From: Rhodopseudomonas palustris JSC-3b
Lineage (GTDB): Bacteria; Pseudomonadota; Alphaproteobacteria; Rhizobiales; Xanthobacteraceae
Direction: 5' to 3'
Assembly (NCBI GenBank): GCA_000504425.1
Contig: KI632513.1
Coordinates: forward strand, 1,295,491 to 1,359,490
Length of the DNA: 64,000 nt
Both the position numbers and the translations under genes were made by a program. Positions 33,931 through 43,730 of this stretch are shown one piece after another; the first letter of the stretch is position 1, and each line of letters opens with the position of its first letter. The notes under the pieces are model-generated. The model saw nothing but the letters and a program-made list of their open reading frames with translations, did not search any database and had not been told where the DNA came from.

Positions 33931-36900
33931 CAGCGCGCCGTCCCGGCGGCATCGGCCGATGCCGGTGGCAGGGCACGCTCCACGCGCCGGTTGAGCCGGT
34001 CGAGCGCCAGATAGATCACCGGCGTGGTGTACAGCGTCAGCAGCTGGCTGAGCAGCAGCCCGCCGACGATCGAAATGCCTAGCGGAAAGCGCAATTCGGC
34101 GCCGGTGCCGCTTTCGATCGCGAGCGGCAGCGCGCCGAACAGCGCCGCCAGCGTGGTCATCATGATCGGCCGGAACCTGAGCAAGCAGGCCTGCACAATC
34201 GCGTCATAGGACGACAGCCCCTGCTCGCGCTCGGCATCGAGCGCGAAGTCGATCATCATGATGGCGTTCTTCTTGACGATGCCCATCAGCAGGATGATGC
34301 CGATCAGCCCAATCACCGAAAGGTCCTGGCCGAACAGCATCAGGGCCAGGATCGCGCCGATGCCGGCCGAAGGCAGCGTCGACAGGATGGTGATCGGGTG
34401 GATGTAGCTCTCGTACAGCACGCCGAGCACGATGTAGATGGTGATGATCGCGGCCAGCAGCAGCCAGGGCTGGCCGGCCAGCGACTTGGAGAATTCGGCA
34501 GCGTCACCCGAATAGAGGCCGACAATGCTGCCGGGCATCTCGATGCGCTGTTCGATCGCCTTGATCGCCTTGACGGCGTCGCCGAGCGCCGCGCCCGGCG
34601 CGAGATTGAAGCTGAGCGGCACCGCCGGGAACTGAGCGCGGTGCGAGATCGCCAACGGCGCGGTGGTGCGGTTCAGCTCCGCGACCGCCGAGATCGGCAC
34701 CTGCGCGCCGCCCGCGCCCGGCACATAGAGCTTCGACAGCACCGACGGGTCGCGCTGATAGATCGGCATCGCCTCCAGCACCACGCGGTATTGATTGGCC
34801 TGGCCGTAGATGGTGGAAATCTGCCGCTGCGCAAAGGCATCGTTCAACGTGTCGTTGATGCTTTGCAGGCTGACGCCGAGCTGGCCGGCGCGCTGCCGGT
34901 TGATGTCGAGCGCGGCGCGCAAGCCGCCCTCTTGCGCCTCGGTCGAGACGTCGCGGAACACCGGATCGGCGCGCATTTCCTTGATCAGGCGGCCCGCCCA
35001 TTCCGACACCTGCGCACTGTCGGTCCCGGTCAGGGTGTATTGATATTGCGAGCGGCTCGACTGGGTCGAGATCTGCACATCCTGCACCGCCTGGAAATAC
35101 ACTGTGATTCCGGGAATAGCGGCGACGCGCTGTTTCAGCCGCGCGATCACTTCGCCAATATCGGCGGCGCGCTCGCCCCTCGGCTTCAGCGTCATCACCA
35201 GCCGGCCGACATTGGGGGTCGGGTTGACCGATCCGGCGCCGATCACCGACACCACGCCGACCACATCGGGATCGGCGCGAATGGCTTCCGCGGCCTGCTG
35301 TTGACGATCGCGCATTTCGGCCAGCGACACGTCGGGGCCAGCTTCGGTCACTGCGGTGATCGACGCGGTGTCCTGCAGCGGCAAGAAGCCCTTGGGCACG
35401 ACCACATATAGCATCAAGGTGGCGGCAACCGTGACCAGGGTCAGGATCAGGGTCGCGCGCTGGCGCTGCAGCACCCACAGCAGCGAGCGATGATAGTAGC
35501 GGCCGAGCGCGTCGATCCAACCGCTGATGGTGGCGAGCCCCGGCACACGGCGCTCCTGATGCGCGGGTTTTAGCAGCCGCGAGCACATCATCGGCGTCAG
35601 GGTCAGCGACACCACCGCCGAGGTCACCACCGCGATGGTCAGGGTCAGCGCGAACTCGCGGAACATGCGGCCGATCAGGCCGGACATGAACAATAGCGGG
35701 ATGAACACCGCGATCAGCGACATGGTCAGCGAGATCACGGTGAAGCCGATCTCGCGGGCGCCGGCAAAGGCGGCCTGCATCGGGCTTTCGCCGTCCTCGA
35801 TATGGCGCACGATGTTCTCGATCATCACGATCGCATCGTCGACCACAAAGCCAGTGCCAATGGTCAGCGCCATCAGCGACAGATTGTCGAGGCTGAAGCC
35901 GGCAAAATACATCACGCCAAAGCTGGTGATCAGCGACAGCGGCAGCGCCACGCCGGCAATGATGGTGGCGCGCATCGAGCGCAGGAACAGCAGCACCACC
36001 AGCGTCACCAGCACCACGGCCAGCCCGAGCGTGAACTGAACGTCGTGCACCGAGGCGCGGATGGTGTCGGTGCGGTCCGACACCACGGTGAGCTTGACCC
36101 CGGCCGGCACCGCCTGCTGCAATTTTGGGATCAGCTCCTGGATCTGGCGCACCACCTCGATGACATTGGCGCCGGGCTGGCGCTGGATGTCGAGCACCAC
36201 CGCAGGCGTGCCGTTGTACCAGCCGCCGGTGCGGTCGTTTTCCAGGCCATCCAGAATCTGCGCGATGTCGCCGATCGTGACCGGGGCGCCATTGCGATAG
36301 GCGACGATGATCGGCCGATAGGCGTCGGCAATGGCGATCTGATCATTGGCGGCGATCGTGTAGGACTGCTGCGCGCCGTCGAGCGAGCCCTTCGGCCCCG
36401 AGACATTGGCGCCAGCGATCGCCGCGCGCAGATCCTCCATCGAGATGCCATAGGCGGCAAGGCGCGCGAGGTCCGCCTGAATGCGCACCGCCGGTTTTAA
36501 GCCGCCGAGCACGCTGACCCGGCCGACGCCCGACACCTGTGCCAGCCGCTGCGCGAGCAGCGTATCGGCCAGATCGCTCATCGCCCGGATCGAGATGGTG
36601 TCGGAGGTCAGCGCCAGCGTCATCACCGGCGCGTCGGCCGGATTGACCTTGGCGTAAATCGGCGGATACGGCAGGTTTTTGGGCAAGATGCCCGCGGCGG
36701 CGTTGATCGCGGCCTGCACGTCCTGAGTCGCGCCATCGATGTCGCGATCGAGCGCAAATTGCAGCGAGATCTGACTGACGCCATAGGAGCTGGTCGAGGT
36801 CATCGCCGTCAGCGACGGGATTTGTCCAAGCTGCCGCTCGAGCGGCGCCGTGATCAGCGATGCCACCGTATCGGGACTGGCACCCGGCAATTGCGTCGTG

Positions 36901-37040
36901 ACCTGCACGGTCGGGAAATCGACCTGCGGCAGCGCCGACACCGGCATTCCGAAATAGCCGAGCAAGCCGCCCAGCATCAGCGCGATGCCGAGCAGCGAGG
37001 TTGCGATCGGTCGCCGGATGAAGGGTGCGGAAACGCTCAT
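33930..37040 (-). CDS. mdtB: RND multidrug efflux permease, MdtB-like
   Basis: 1036 residues, starting MSVSAPFIRRPIATSLLGIA. TM4 has the paired aspartates in TIGTGFVVDDAIVMIENIVR. NAIMMIDFALDAEREQGLSS near the C-terminal half is also typical. Together with the MdtC-like subunit it exports amphipathic compounds through the inner membrane using the proton gradient; substrates cannot be told from sequence. Order nodT-like, mdtA, mdtB, mdtC on one strand with minimal spacing shows a single operon. Confidence 0.93.
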   Translation of the reverse strand: MSVSAPFIRRPIATSLLGIALMLGGLLGYFGMPVSALPQVDFPTVQVTTQLPGASPDTVASLITAPLERQLGQIPSLTAMTSTSSYGVSQISLQFALDRDIDGATQDVQAAINAAAGILPKNLPYPPIYAKVNPADAPVMTLALTSDTISIRAMSDLADTLLAQRLAQVSGVGRVSVLGGLKPAVRIQADLARLAAYGISMEDLRAAIAGANVSGPKGSLDGAQQSYTIAANDQIAIADAYRPIIVAYRNGAPVTIGDIAQILDGLENDRTGGWYNGTPAVVLDIQRQPGANVIEVVRQIQELIPKLQQAVPAGVKLTVVSDRTDTIRASVHDVQFTLGLAVVLVTLVVLLFLRSMRATIIAGVALPLSLITSFGVMYFAGFSLDNLSLMALTIGTGFVVDDAIVMIENIVRHIEDGESPMQAAFAGAREIGFTVISLTMSLIAVFIPLLFMSGLIGRMFREFALTLTIAVVTSAVVSLTLTPMMCSRLLKPAHQERRVPGLATISGWIDALGRYYHRSLLWVLQRQRATLILTLVTVAATLMLYVVVPKGFLPLQDTASITAVTEAGPDVSLAEMRDRQQQAAEAIRADPDVVGVVSVIGAGSVNPTPNVGRLVMTLKPRGERAADIGEVIARLKQRVAAIPGITVYFQAVQDVQISTQSSRSQYQYTLTGTDSAQVSEWAGRLIKEMRADPVFRDVSTEAQEGGLRAALDINRQRAGQLGVSLQSINDTLNDAFAQRQISTIYGQANQYRVVLEAMPIYQRDPSVLSKLYVPGAGGAQVPISAVAELNRTTAPLAISHRAQFPAVPLSFNLAPGAALGDAVKAIKAIEQRIEMPGSIVGLYSGDAAEFSKSLAGQPWLLLAAIITIYIVLGVLYESYIHPITILSTLPSAGIGAILALMLFGQDLSVIGLIGIILLMGIVKKNAIMMIDFALDAEREQGLSSYDAIVQACLLRFRPIMMTTLAALFGALPLAIESGTGAELRFPLGISIVGGLLLSQLLTLYTTPVIYLALDRLNRRVERALPPASADAAGTAR

Positions 37041-37056
37041 GGCCGCCCCGCTCCCA

Positions 37057-38340
37057 TCAATGGCCGCCGCCGCCCGGCCCGCCCGAACCGCCGCGGCCCT
37101 GGCGTTGCTTCGGCGCGAGGTCCGGCTTCAAGCCGGGGTCGCGATTGCCGACCCGAACCTTGGCGCCGTCGGCGAGATTGGCGAAGCCGGTGGTCACCAC
37201 CCGGTCGCCGCGCTCGAGGCCCGAGGCGATCACCGCTTCGGTCTCGTTCTGCTGCAACACCTGCACCGGCCGCGCCGCGACCCGGTCCTCGGCGCCGATC
37301 ACATAGCTGAATGTGCCGGCCGGGCCGCGCTGCACCGCCGAGCTTGGCACCACCAGCGCCTGGTTCAGCACCTCGACCTTGAGGCGCACATTGACGAACT
37401 GCCCCGGCCACAGCTGGAAGCGCTCATTCGGGAACTCGGCCTTCAGCTTCACCGTGCCGGTGGTCTGATCGACCTGGTTGTCGATGCCGCGCAGCTGGCC
37501 GGTATCGACCACGGTGACGCCGTCATTGCCGAACACATCGACGCTGAGCGGCCCCTTGGCGGCCGCAGCGTTGACGCGCACGATCTGCTGCTGCGGCAGG
37601 CTGAACTGCACCGCGATCGGCTGCAACTGGGTCAGCACCACGATGCCGGTGGTGTCGGCGCCGCGGATGATATTGCCCTTATCGACCAGCCGCAGACCGG
37701 CGCGGCCGGAAATCGGCGCCACGATCTTGGTATAGCTCAGCGTCGCCGCGGCATTGTCGATCGCGGCCTGATCGGCGCGCACCTGCGCTTCGAGCTGCGC
37801 CACCACGGCGCGCTGGGTGTCGGCCTGCTGCTTGGAGCCCGCGGTCGAGGCCGCGAGCTGCTGATAGCGCGCCAGGTCGATCCTGGCATTGGCGAGCTGC
37901 GCCTCGTCCTGCGCCTTCTTGGCGACCGCCTGATCGTATTGCGCCTGATAGATCGCCGGATCGATCTCGGCGAGCACGTCGCCGGCCTTGACGTCCTGCC
38001 CTTCCTTGAAATGGACCGCGATCAGCTTGCCATCGACCTGGGCGCGCACCGTCACGGTGTTGAGCGCGCGCACCGTGCCAACGCCGTCGAGATAGACCGG
38101 CACGTCCTCGACCTTGACGGTCGCGGCCAACACCGGCACCGCCATGTCCGGCCGGCCGCGCGGCCCGCTCTGCTTGGGCTGGAATGCCCACCAGCCGATC
38201 AGCCCCATGGCGCCGAGGATCAGCGCGGTGACCGCCAGCCCTCGCCAGCGCCTCGGCTTCGCGGTCGGCTGGGGCGGCGGCGCGGCCGTCGTCGCGGCCT
38301 CCTGCTCCGGCTGCTCCTTGGATTGCGGCTTAAAGAGCAT
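37057..38340 (-). CDS. mdtA: RND periplasmic adaptor protein, MdtA-like
   Basis: 427 residues from MLFKPQSKEQPEQEAATTAA; AAGGAA precedes the ATG at 38340. A single N-terminal anchor (GLAVTALILGAMGLIGWWAF) is followed by a lipoyl half-motif (VRAQVDGKLIAVHFKEGQDV), a coiled-coil hairpin (about 155-210), the second lipoyl half (TKIVAPISGRAGLRLVDKGN) and beta-barrel and membrane-proximal domains. It links the pump to the outer-membrane channel. The C-terminus ends in a glycine-rich tail. The start overlaps the end of the channel gene by 11 bp. Confidence 0.93.
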   Translation of the reverse strand: MLFKPQSKEQPEQEAATTAAPPPQPTAKPRRWRGLAVTALILGAMGLIGWWAFQPKQSGPRGRPDMAVPVLAATVKVEDVPVYLDGVGTVRALNTVTVRAQVDGKLIAVHFKEGQDVKAGDVLAEIDPAIYQAQYDQAVAKKAQDEAQLANARIDLARYQQLAASTAGSKQQADTQRAVVAQLEAQVRADQAAIDNAAATLSYTKIVAPISGRAGLRLVDKGNIIRGADTTGIVVLTQLQPIAVQFSLPQQQIVRVNAAAAKGPLSVDVFGNDGVTVVDTGQLRGIDNQVDQTTGTVKLKAEFPNERFQLWPGQFVNVRLKVEVLNQALVVPSSAVQRGPAGTFSYVIGAEDRVAARPVQVLQQNETEAVIASGLERGDRVVTTGFANLADGAKVRVGNRDPGLKPDLAPKQRQGRGGSGGPGGGGH

Positions 38341-39751
38341 CAACCGTTCCTTCTGTCCCTGGTCGCCAGCCGCCACCCAGCGCCTGGTGCAGGCTGACAA
38401 CGGCTAGCAGCCGCGCCAGCTGCGCTTGCGACAGCGTGTCTTCGGCCGCAAACAGCGTCAGCTGGGTGTTCAGCACGGTGACGATATCGGCGGTGCCGGC
38501 GCGCAATTGCTGTTCGGCGAGATCGAAGGCACGGCGCGAGGAGTCGAGCACCTTGCGCTGCAAGCGCAGCCGCTCGGTGTTTTGGCGGATCGATTCCAGC
38601 GCGTTGTCGACGTCGGCAAAAGCCGAGACCACGGTCTTGCGATAGGTCTGCAGCAGCTCATCCTGCTGCGCCTTGGTGAGATCGAGATTGGACAGCAGCC
38701 GGCCGCCGTCAAAGATCGGCTGCGTCAGGCTGGCGGCCGCGGTGGTGAACGCCGTTTGCGGCGTGAACAACGCCGCCAGCGCCACGCTCTGATAGCCGCC
38801 CTGGCCGGTGAGCTGAATGCTCGGAAACAATTGCGCGCGGGCGCTGCCGACATTGGCGGTCGCCGCCGCCAGCCGCGCTTCCTGGCGGCGGATGTCCGGC
38901 CGCTGGGTCAACAGCTGGGACGGCAGCCCGGGCTTGACCCGCGGCGCCGCGATCTGATCGAGCGAGCCGCCGGCGATGGTAACACTTTCCGGCGGCCGAC
39001 CGACCAGCGTCGCCAGCGTGTTGATGTTTTGCGCCAGCGTCAGCCGCAGCGGCGGCAGGCTGGCGCGCTGATTGGCGAGCACGCTTTCCTGCTGGGCGAC
39101 ATCGAGCGCGCTGCTGGTGCCGACATTCTGGCGCTGCTTGATGGCGTCCAGAATGCGCTCGGCGCTGGCGATGTTGCGCTTGGCGGTGCGGATCCGGTCC
39201 TGCGCGGCCAGCACCTGGAAATAGGCATTGGCGACGCTGGCGAGCGTGGTCAGCGCCACCACGTCACGGTCGAACCGGGCGGCGTTGGCGCCCTCCTCGG
39301 CGGCAATGGTCGCCTCGCGGTTCTTGCCCCAGAAATCGATCTCATAGCTGGCGCTGAGCGAGGTGGTGTAGGTGCTGACGCTGGTGGCCGAGCCGTTCTT
39401 GCGGCGGATCACGTCGGCATCGCCATTGATCAGCGGCAGCAGCGACGAGCCGGTGATGCGCGCCTGGGCGTCGGCCTGGCGCATGCGCGCGGTGGCGGCG
39501 GCGATGTCGAGATTGACCGACTGCGCCTCCTGCATCAGCGAGGTCAGCTCGGCCGAGCGAAAGCCGCGCCACCAGTCGAGCGACGGCCCGGCGTCTGGTC
39601 CGCCCGGCCGCCCAGCCTTGTAAGCGGCCGGCACGTCGAGTGCCGGGTCGGGCAGATCGTTGGTCAAAAGGCAGCCGCCGGCACTCAGCGCCAATGACAA
39701 CGCCGCCGCCGTGCTGACCAACCGGCTCGATCGCGATGAGGAGGCACTCAT
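38330..39751 (-). CDS. NodT-family outer-membrane efflux lipoprotein
   Basis: 473 residues from MSASSSRSSRLVSTAAALSL with a lipobox ending LSAGGC, so the mature protein is a lipoprotein. SLDWWRGFRSAELTSLMQEA, two outer-membrane efflux repeats, QLLTQRPDIRRQEARLAAAT and AELRAGTADIVTVLNTQLTL-like sequence follow, all typical of NodT/OprM channels. It is the first gene of the efflux operon and supplies the outer-membrane exit. Unlike the tolC-type gene at 6798, it has a lipid anchor and is dedicated to this operon. Confidence 0.92.
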   Translation of the reverse strand: MSASSSRSSRLVSTAAALSLALSAGGCLLTNDLPDPALDVPAAYKAGRPGGPDAGPSLDWWRGFRSAELTSLMQEAQSVNLDIAAATARMRQADAQARITGSSLLPLINGDADVIRRKNGSATSVSTYTTSLSASYEIDFWGKNREATIAAEEGANAARFDRDVVALTTLASVANAYFQVLAAQDRIRTAKRNIASAERILDAIKQRQNVGTSSALDVAQQESVLANQRASLPPLRLTLAQNINTLATLVGRPPESVTIAGGSLDQIAAPRVKPGLPSQLLTQRPDIRRQEARLAAATANVGSARAQLFPSIQLTGQGGYQSVALAALFTPQTAFTTAAASLTQPIFDGGRLLSNLDLTKAQQDELLQTYRKTVVSAFADVDNALESIRQNTERLRLQRKVLDSSRRAFDLAEQQLRAGTADIVTVLNTQLTLFAAEDTLSQAQLARLLAVVSLHQALGGGWRPGTEGTVDAL

Positions 39752-40171
39752 ACGCCCGAAGTCCCCGGCCCTTGATCGGCACCAACCCGCCATGCCGCCG
39801 CCTGCCCCCATGGGCCGCCAGCGCTCATTCCAAACCAACACTTCAACACTGTGACAGGGACCAGTTCGAGGAATTGCCCAACCTATACCATTTTAACGGT
39901 CCGTTCCGCTGACGGACAGACCCTGTAGCGGCCAAAGCGCCGTCACCCGGGGCCGCCGCCGCGCCGTAAAAGCTTGCAAAAGCGCGCAAATTCAACAGCT
40001 CAAGCGGTTCTGATGCGGTTTACCACGCGACCAAAACTTACGAAGATTTCATCTTGCGAGGGCCCACGGCCGGGCGGCGTGCCGCCTCCCGCCGCACCGC
40101 TCGACAAAATTCCTGAAACCGGATGCGCCGGGTTCCCGTATTTTCGCCATGACATAGGCGGGGGCTTCGGA
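39752..40171. promoter_or_regulatory. Divergent promoter region with candidate operator
   Basis: 420 bp between the leftward efflux operon and the rightward oxidoreductase operon. GTCCGT (39899-39904) and ACGGAC (39912-39917) form an inverted repeat with a 7-base spacer, a size suited to a TetR-type repressor of efflux genes. No regulator gene is adjacent. I cannot assign promoter boxes with confidence. Confidence 0.35.
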
Positions 40172-41482
40172 ATGCGGGTCGCCATTATCGGGACGGGAAT
40201 CGCCGGCAACGCTGCGGCTTGGGCTTTATCGACACGCTATCCAATCACCATCTACGAACGCGCTCAGCGCCCTGGCGGCCACAGCCATACCATTGATGTC
40301 GATTATGACGGCACGCCGATCGCGGTCGATATCGGCTTCATCGTCTATAACGAGCTGAACTACCCTGACTTCACCGCGCTGTTGCAGCATCTCGGCGTCG
40401 AAAGCGCGCCGAGCTGCATGAGCTTTTCGGTGAGCGCCGATGACGGCCGGTTTGAATGGATGGGCGGGGGCACCAGCTGGCGGGAAACCGCGCGCGGCCT
40501 GTTCGCCCAGCCGAGCAACCTGCTGTCGCTGTCATACTTACGCATGCTGCGCGCGATCCTGACCTTCAATGAGCAGTCCGTCGCCGACCTTGCGGCCGGA
40601 CGGCTGAAAGACAAGACGCTCGGCCAGTATTTCGCCGAGCGCGGCTACCCGCCGCGGCTGCTGACCGACTATTTTGCACCGATGGGCGCGTCGATCTGGT
40701 CAACCCCGGCGCGGCAGGTCGAGGATTTCCCCGCCGAACGGTTCGTCGATTTCTTCTCGACCCATCGGCTGCTGCAATATGACCGGCCGGTGTGGCGCTC
40801 GATCCGCGGCGGCAGCCGGCGCTATGTCGAAGCGCTGACCGCGCCGTTCCGTGACCAGATCCGGCTTGGCTGCGCCGTCACCGCCATCGAACGGACCAGC
40901 CACGGCGTCACCATCACCGACAGCCAAGGCGGCCGCGATCATTATGACCATGTGGTGATCACCACCCATAGCGATCAGGCCCTTTCGATGCTCAGCGATC
41001 CCTCCGAGCAAGAAAGCGCCATTCTCAAGGCGATCCGCTATTCGCCCAACCAGCTTTATCTGCACCGCGACCCGCGGCTGATGCCCAAGCGCCGCAATGC
41101 CTGGGCATGCTGGAACTATCTGCGCTGGCCACGGCAAGGCGACTGCGTCAACGACCTCGCGGTCACCTATTGGATGAACCGGCTGCAATCGCTGCCTGGC
41201 GACAAGCCGCTATTCGTCAGCCTGAACCCGCCATTTGCGCCCGACCCGGTCCTGACGTTCGGCGAATTCTTCTGCGAGCACCCGCTCTATGACAGCGCCG
41301 CCTTTGCAGCGCAGCAACGCTTGCAAGATATCCAGGGTCAGCGGCACACTTGGTATGCCGGCGCCTGGACCGGCTATGGTTTCCATGAAGATGGCCTGCG
41401 CAGCGGCTTGAAGATCGCCGAGGCGCTGGGCGCGGTGGTGCCATGGCGCGAGGCGCCCTCCTTGGCCGAGGCTGCGGAGTGA
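40172..41482 (+). CDS. FAD-dependent amine-oxidase-like oxidoreductase
   Basis: 436 residues from MRVAIIGTGIAGNAAAWALS, a Rossmann dinucleotide-binding motif (GxGxxG, residues 7-12) right at the start, followed by an acidic residue in YERAQRPGGHSHT. SIWSTPARQVEDFPAERFVD and YAGAWTGYGFHEDGLRSGLK near the end match the oxidoreductase found with cyclopropane synthase operons. The FAD/NAD(P) fold is clear; the substrate is probably an unsaturated or modified fatty acyl chain. The upstream in-frame extension was rejected because conservation begins at this ATG. Confidence 0.9.
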   Translation: MRVAIIGTGIAGNAAAWALSTRYPITIYERAQRPGGHSHTIDVDYDGTPIAVDIGFIVYNELNYPDFTALLQHLGVESAPSCMSFSVSADDGRFEWMGGGTSWRETARGLFAQPSNLLSLSYLRMLRAILTFNEQSVADLAAGRLKDKTLGQYFAERGYPPRLLTDYFAPMGASIWSTPARQVEDFPAERFVDFFSTHRLLQYDRPVWRSIRGGSRRYVEALTAPFRDQIRLGCAVTAIERTSHGVTITDSQGGRDHYDHVVITTHSDQALSMLSDPSEQESAILKAIRYSPNQLYLHRDPRLMPKRRNAWACWNYLRWPRQGDCVNDLAVTYWMNRLQSLPGDKPLFVSLNPPFAPDPVLTFGEFFCEHPLYDSAAFAAQQRLQDIQGQRHTWYAGAWTGYGFHEDGLRSGLKIAEALGAVVPWREAPSLAEAAE

Positions 41483-41489
41483 CCAAGCG

Positions 41490-42305
41490 ATGCCGAACTC
41501 TCAACCTGCTGCCGCGTTATATTTCGGCCCGGTGATGCATGCCCGGATGCGGCCGATGGCGCATCGCTTCAACTATCAGGTGATGAGCCTGTTGATCGAT
41601 CTCGACCGGCTTGCCGAGGCTGACCGGATCAGCCCGCTGTTTGGCGTCAACCGGCGCGCGCTCTATAGTTTTGACGAACGTGACCATGGGCCGCGCGATG
41701 GCTCATCGCTGCGCGCCTATGTCGAGCGCAGAGCCGCGGAGCATGGCGTTGATCTGAGCGGCGGCAAGGTGCTGCTGCTGTGCTACCCGCGGCTGTTTGG
41801 TTACACGTTCAATCCGCTGTCGGTGTATTTTGGCTACCGCGCCGACGGCACGCTGGCGCTCGTGATCTACGAGGTGCGCAACACTTTTGGCGACATCCAT
41901 CCCTATGTGCATCCGGTGCGGCCCGGCGAAATCAGTCCATCCGGCTTGCGACAGCAGCAGGACAAGACCTTTTACGTCTCGCCCTTCATCGAGATGGCGA
42001 TGCGCTATCATTTCCGGATCGTGCCGCCGGGAGACACGGTGAAGATCCGCATCCTTGAGACCAGCGCGGAAGGCCCGGTGCTGGCTGCGACCTTCAGCGG
42101 CCGCCGGCAACCGCTGACATCGATGGCGCTGCTGCGCTCAGTGCTGCGACTACCGCTGCTGACCCTCAAGGTGATGGCGGCGATCCACTGGGAAGCCTTA
42201 CGACTGTGGATCAAAGGTGCGCGATTGGTGCCCAAGCCGGAGGTCCCGACCGAGGCGGTGGGCTTGGCTGCCTCCAACCGCAATGATTATATTGATCACA
42301 GTTAG
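41490..42305 (+). CDS. DUF1365 family protein
   Basis: 271 residues starting MPNSQPAAALYFGPVMHARM. The DUF1365 core is seen in LLCYPRLFGYTFNPLSVYFG, YEVRNTFGDIHPYVHP and DKTFYVSPFIEMAMRYHFRI. It is 7 bp downstream of the oxidoreductase and followed by cfa, a conserved trio. A role in modification of membrane fatty acids is inferred from this linkage; no catalytic residues can be named. Confidence 0.9.
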   Translation: MPNSQPAAALYFGPVMHARMRPMAHRFNYQVMSLLIDLDRLAEADRISPLFGVNRRALYSFDERDHGPRDGSSLRAYVERRAAEHGVDLSGGKVLLLCYPRLFGYTFNPLSVYFGYRADGTLALVIYEVRNTFGDIHPYVHPVRPGEISPSGLRQQQDKTFYVSPFIEMAMRYHFRIVPPGDTVKIRILETSAEGPVLAATFSGRRQPLTSMALLRSVLRLPLLTLKVMAAIHWEALRLWIKGARLVPKPEVPTEAVGLAASNRNDYIDHS

Positions 42306-42417
42306 TTTCCGCCGGAGTGATCCGGTGTGTCATCGGCGGCTCTGAAGCGGGCAGTTCTGTCTTCGATCTGTCACCTGTGCGCCGTCGCCCAGAGAGCTTT
42401 CGTTCCGTGGGTTGCGC

Positions 42418-43647
42418 ATGACTAGAACCATCATCCTGACACCCGAGACTGTCGAGCGGGAGCTTGCCGATCTGCCGCGCATGGTACGCACCGCCTTGGC
42501 GTTCGGCGCGCGGCTGCGCCGGGGCACGCTGGAAGTCACCCTGCCCGATGGCCGCGTGCTGCGCATGGGCGGCGCCGAGCCCGGCCCGGCCGCGCAGATG
42601 ACGCTGTATGGCTACGGCTTCGCGACCCGCCTGGTGCAAGGCGGCGACATCGGCATCGCCGAGGCCTATCTGCGCCGCGAATGGGATACGCCCGACCTCA
42701 CCCAGTTCCTGTATCTGTTCTGCGTCAACCACGAGCTGATCCAGTCGATGCTCGGCGACAACCCGGTGATGCGGTTGGTGCAGGCAGTGCGGCACTGGTT
42801 CAATCGCAACACCAAGCGCCAGGCGCGCAAAAACATTTTTGCCCATTACGACATCGGCAATGCGTTCTATTCCGCTTGGCTCGATCCGAGCATGACTTAT
42901 TCCTCGGCGATCTTCGAGGACCACACGCCCGACCTCACCGCCGCGCAGCACAACAAATATCGCAAGCTCGCCGACGCCATCGATTTGCGCGCTGGCAACC
43001 ACGTGCTCGAAATCGGTTGCGGCTGGGGCGGCTTTGCCGAATACGCCGCCAAGACCTATGACGTTCGGGTCACTGGCCTGACCATCAGCCGCGAGCAGTT
43101 CGATTTTGCCAGCCGACGGATTTTTGAGGCTGGCCTCTCCGACAAGGTCGAGATCAAGCTGCAGGATTATCGCGACGAGCGCGGCTTTTATGACCGCATC
43201 GCCTCGATCGAGATGATCGAAGCGGTCGGCGAACAGTTTTGGCCAAAGTATTTTGCGCAATTGCGGGACCGGCTGTCGCCGGGCGGGCTGGCCGGCATTC
43301 AGGCCATCACCATTCAGGACAGGTTCTTCCAAAACTATCGCCGCGAGGTCGATTTCATTCAGCGCTACGTATTCCCCGGCGGGATGTTGCCTTCGCCGCA
43401 GGTGCTACGCTCACTCGGTGATGATTTTGGTCTGCCCGTGATCCGCGAGCGGGTTTTTGGAGAAGACTATGCCAAGACACTCGCGACCTGGAGAGACAAT
43501 TTCCGTGCGGCCTGGCCAAGCCTGCTAACACTGGGCTTCGATGAACGGTTCCGGCGATTGTGGGAATATTACTTGGCCTATTGCGAGGCTGGTTTCCGCT
43601 CTGGCAACATCGACGTCCGCCAAGTGGTGTTCGCCAAAGCGGGCTGA
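42418..43647 (+). CDS. cfa: Cyclopropane-fatty-acyl-phospholipid synthase family protein
   Basis: 409 residues from the ATG at 42418 (an in-frame TTG two codons upstream is weaker). An N-terminal lipid-interacting region is followed by the SAM-methyltransferase fold: NIFAHYDIGNAFYSAWLDPS, MTYSSAIFE, LEIGCGWGGFAEYAA (motif I), TGLTISREQFDFA, IEMIEAVGEQFWPKYFAQLR and IQDRFFQNYRREVDFIQRYV. It adds a methylene bridge to unsaturated phospholipid chains. In some alphaproteobacteria related trios belong to the RpoE-ChrR singlet-oxygen response, but no rpoE or chrR is adjacent here. Confidence 0.93.
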   Translation: MTRTIILTPETVERELADLPRMVRTALAFGARLRRGTLEVTLPDGRVLRMGGAEPGPAAQMTLYGYGFATRLVQGGDIGIAEAYLRREWDTPDLTQFLYLFCVNHELIQSMLGDNPVMRLVQAVRHWFNRNTKRQARKNIFAHYDIGNAFYSAWLDPSMTYSSAIFEDHTPDLTAAQHNKYRKLADAIDLRAGNHVLEIGCGWGGFAEYAAKTYDVRVTGLTISREQFDFASRRIFEAGLSDKVEIKLQDYRDERGFYDRIASIEMIEAVGEQFWPKYFAQLRDRLSPGGLAGIQAITIQDRFFQNYRREVDFIQRYVFPGGMLPSPQVLRSLGDDFGLPVIRERVFGEDYAKTLATWRDNFRAAWPSLLTLGFDERFRRLWEYYLAYCEAGFRSGNIDVRQVVFAKAG

Positions 43648-43730
43648 CGACCGGCTGTCGCCGTGTCGTACAACCCGGTGCCGTGCGTGAACTTCACTTT
43701 TCCGACACGCGCAAGGCTGGGCCAGGCTCC

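Noticed and set aside
37057-39697. Long plus-strand frames (470 and 423 codons) opposite mdtA and the NodT-like gene
   Set aside because: Mirror frames of well-supported efflux genes with Arg/Gly/His-rich, non-globular translations.
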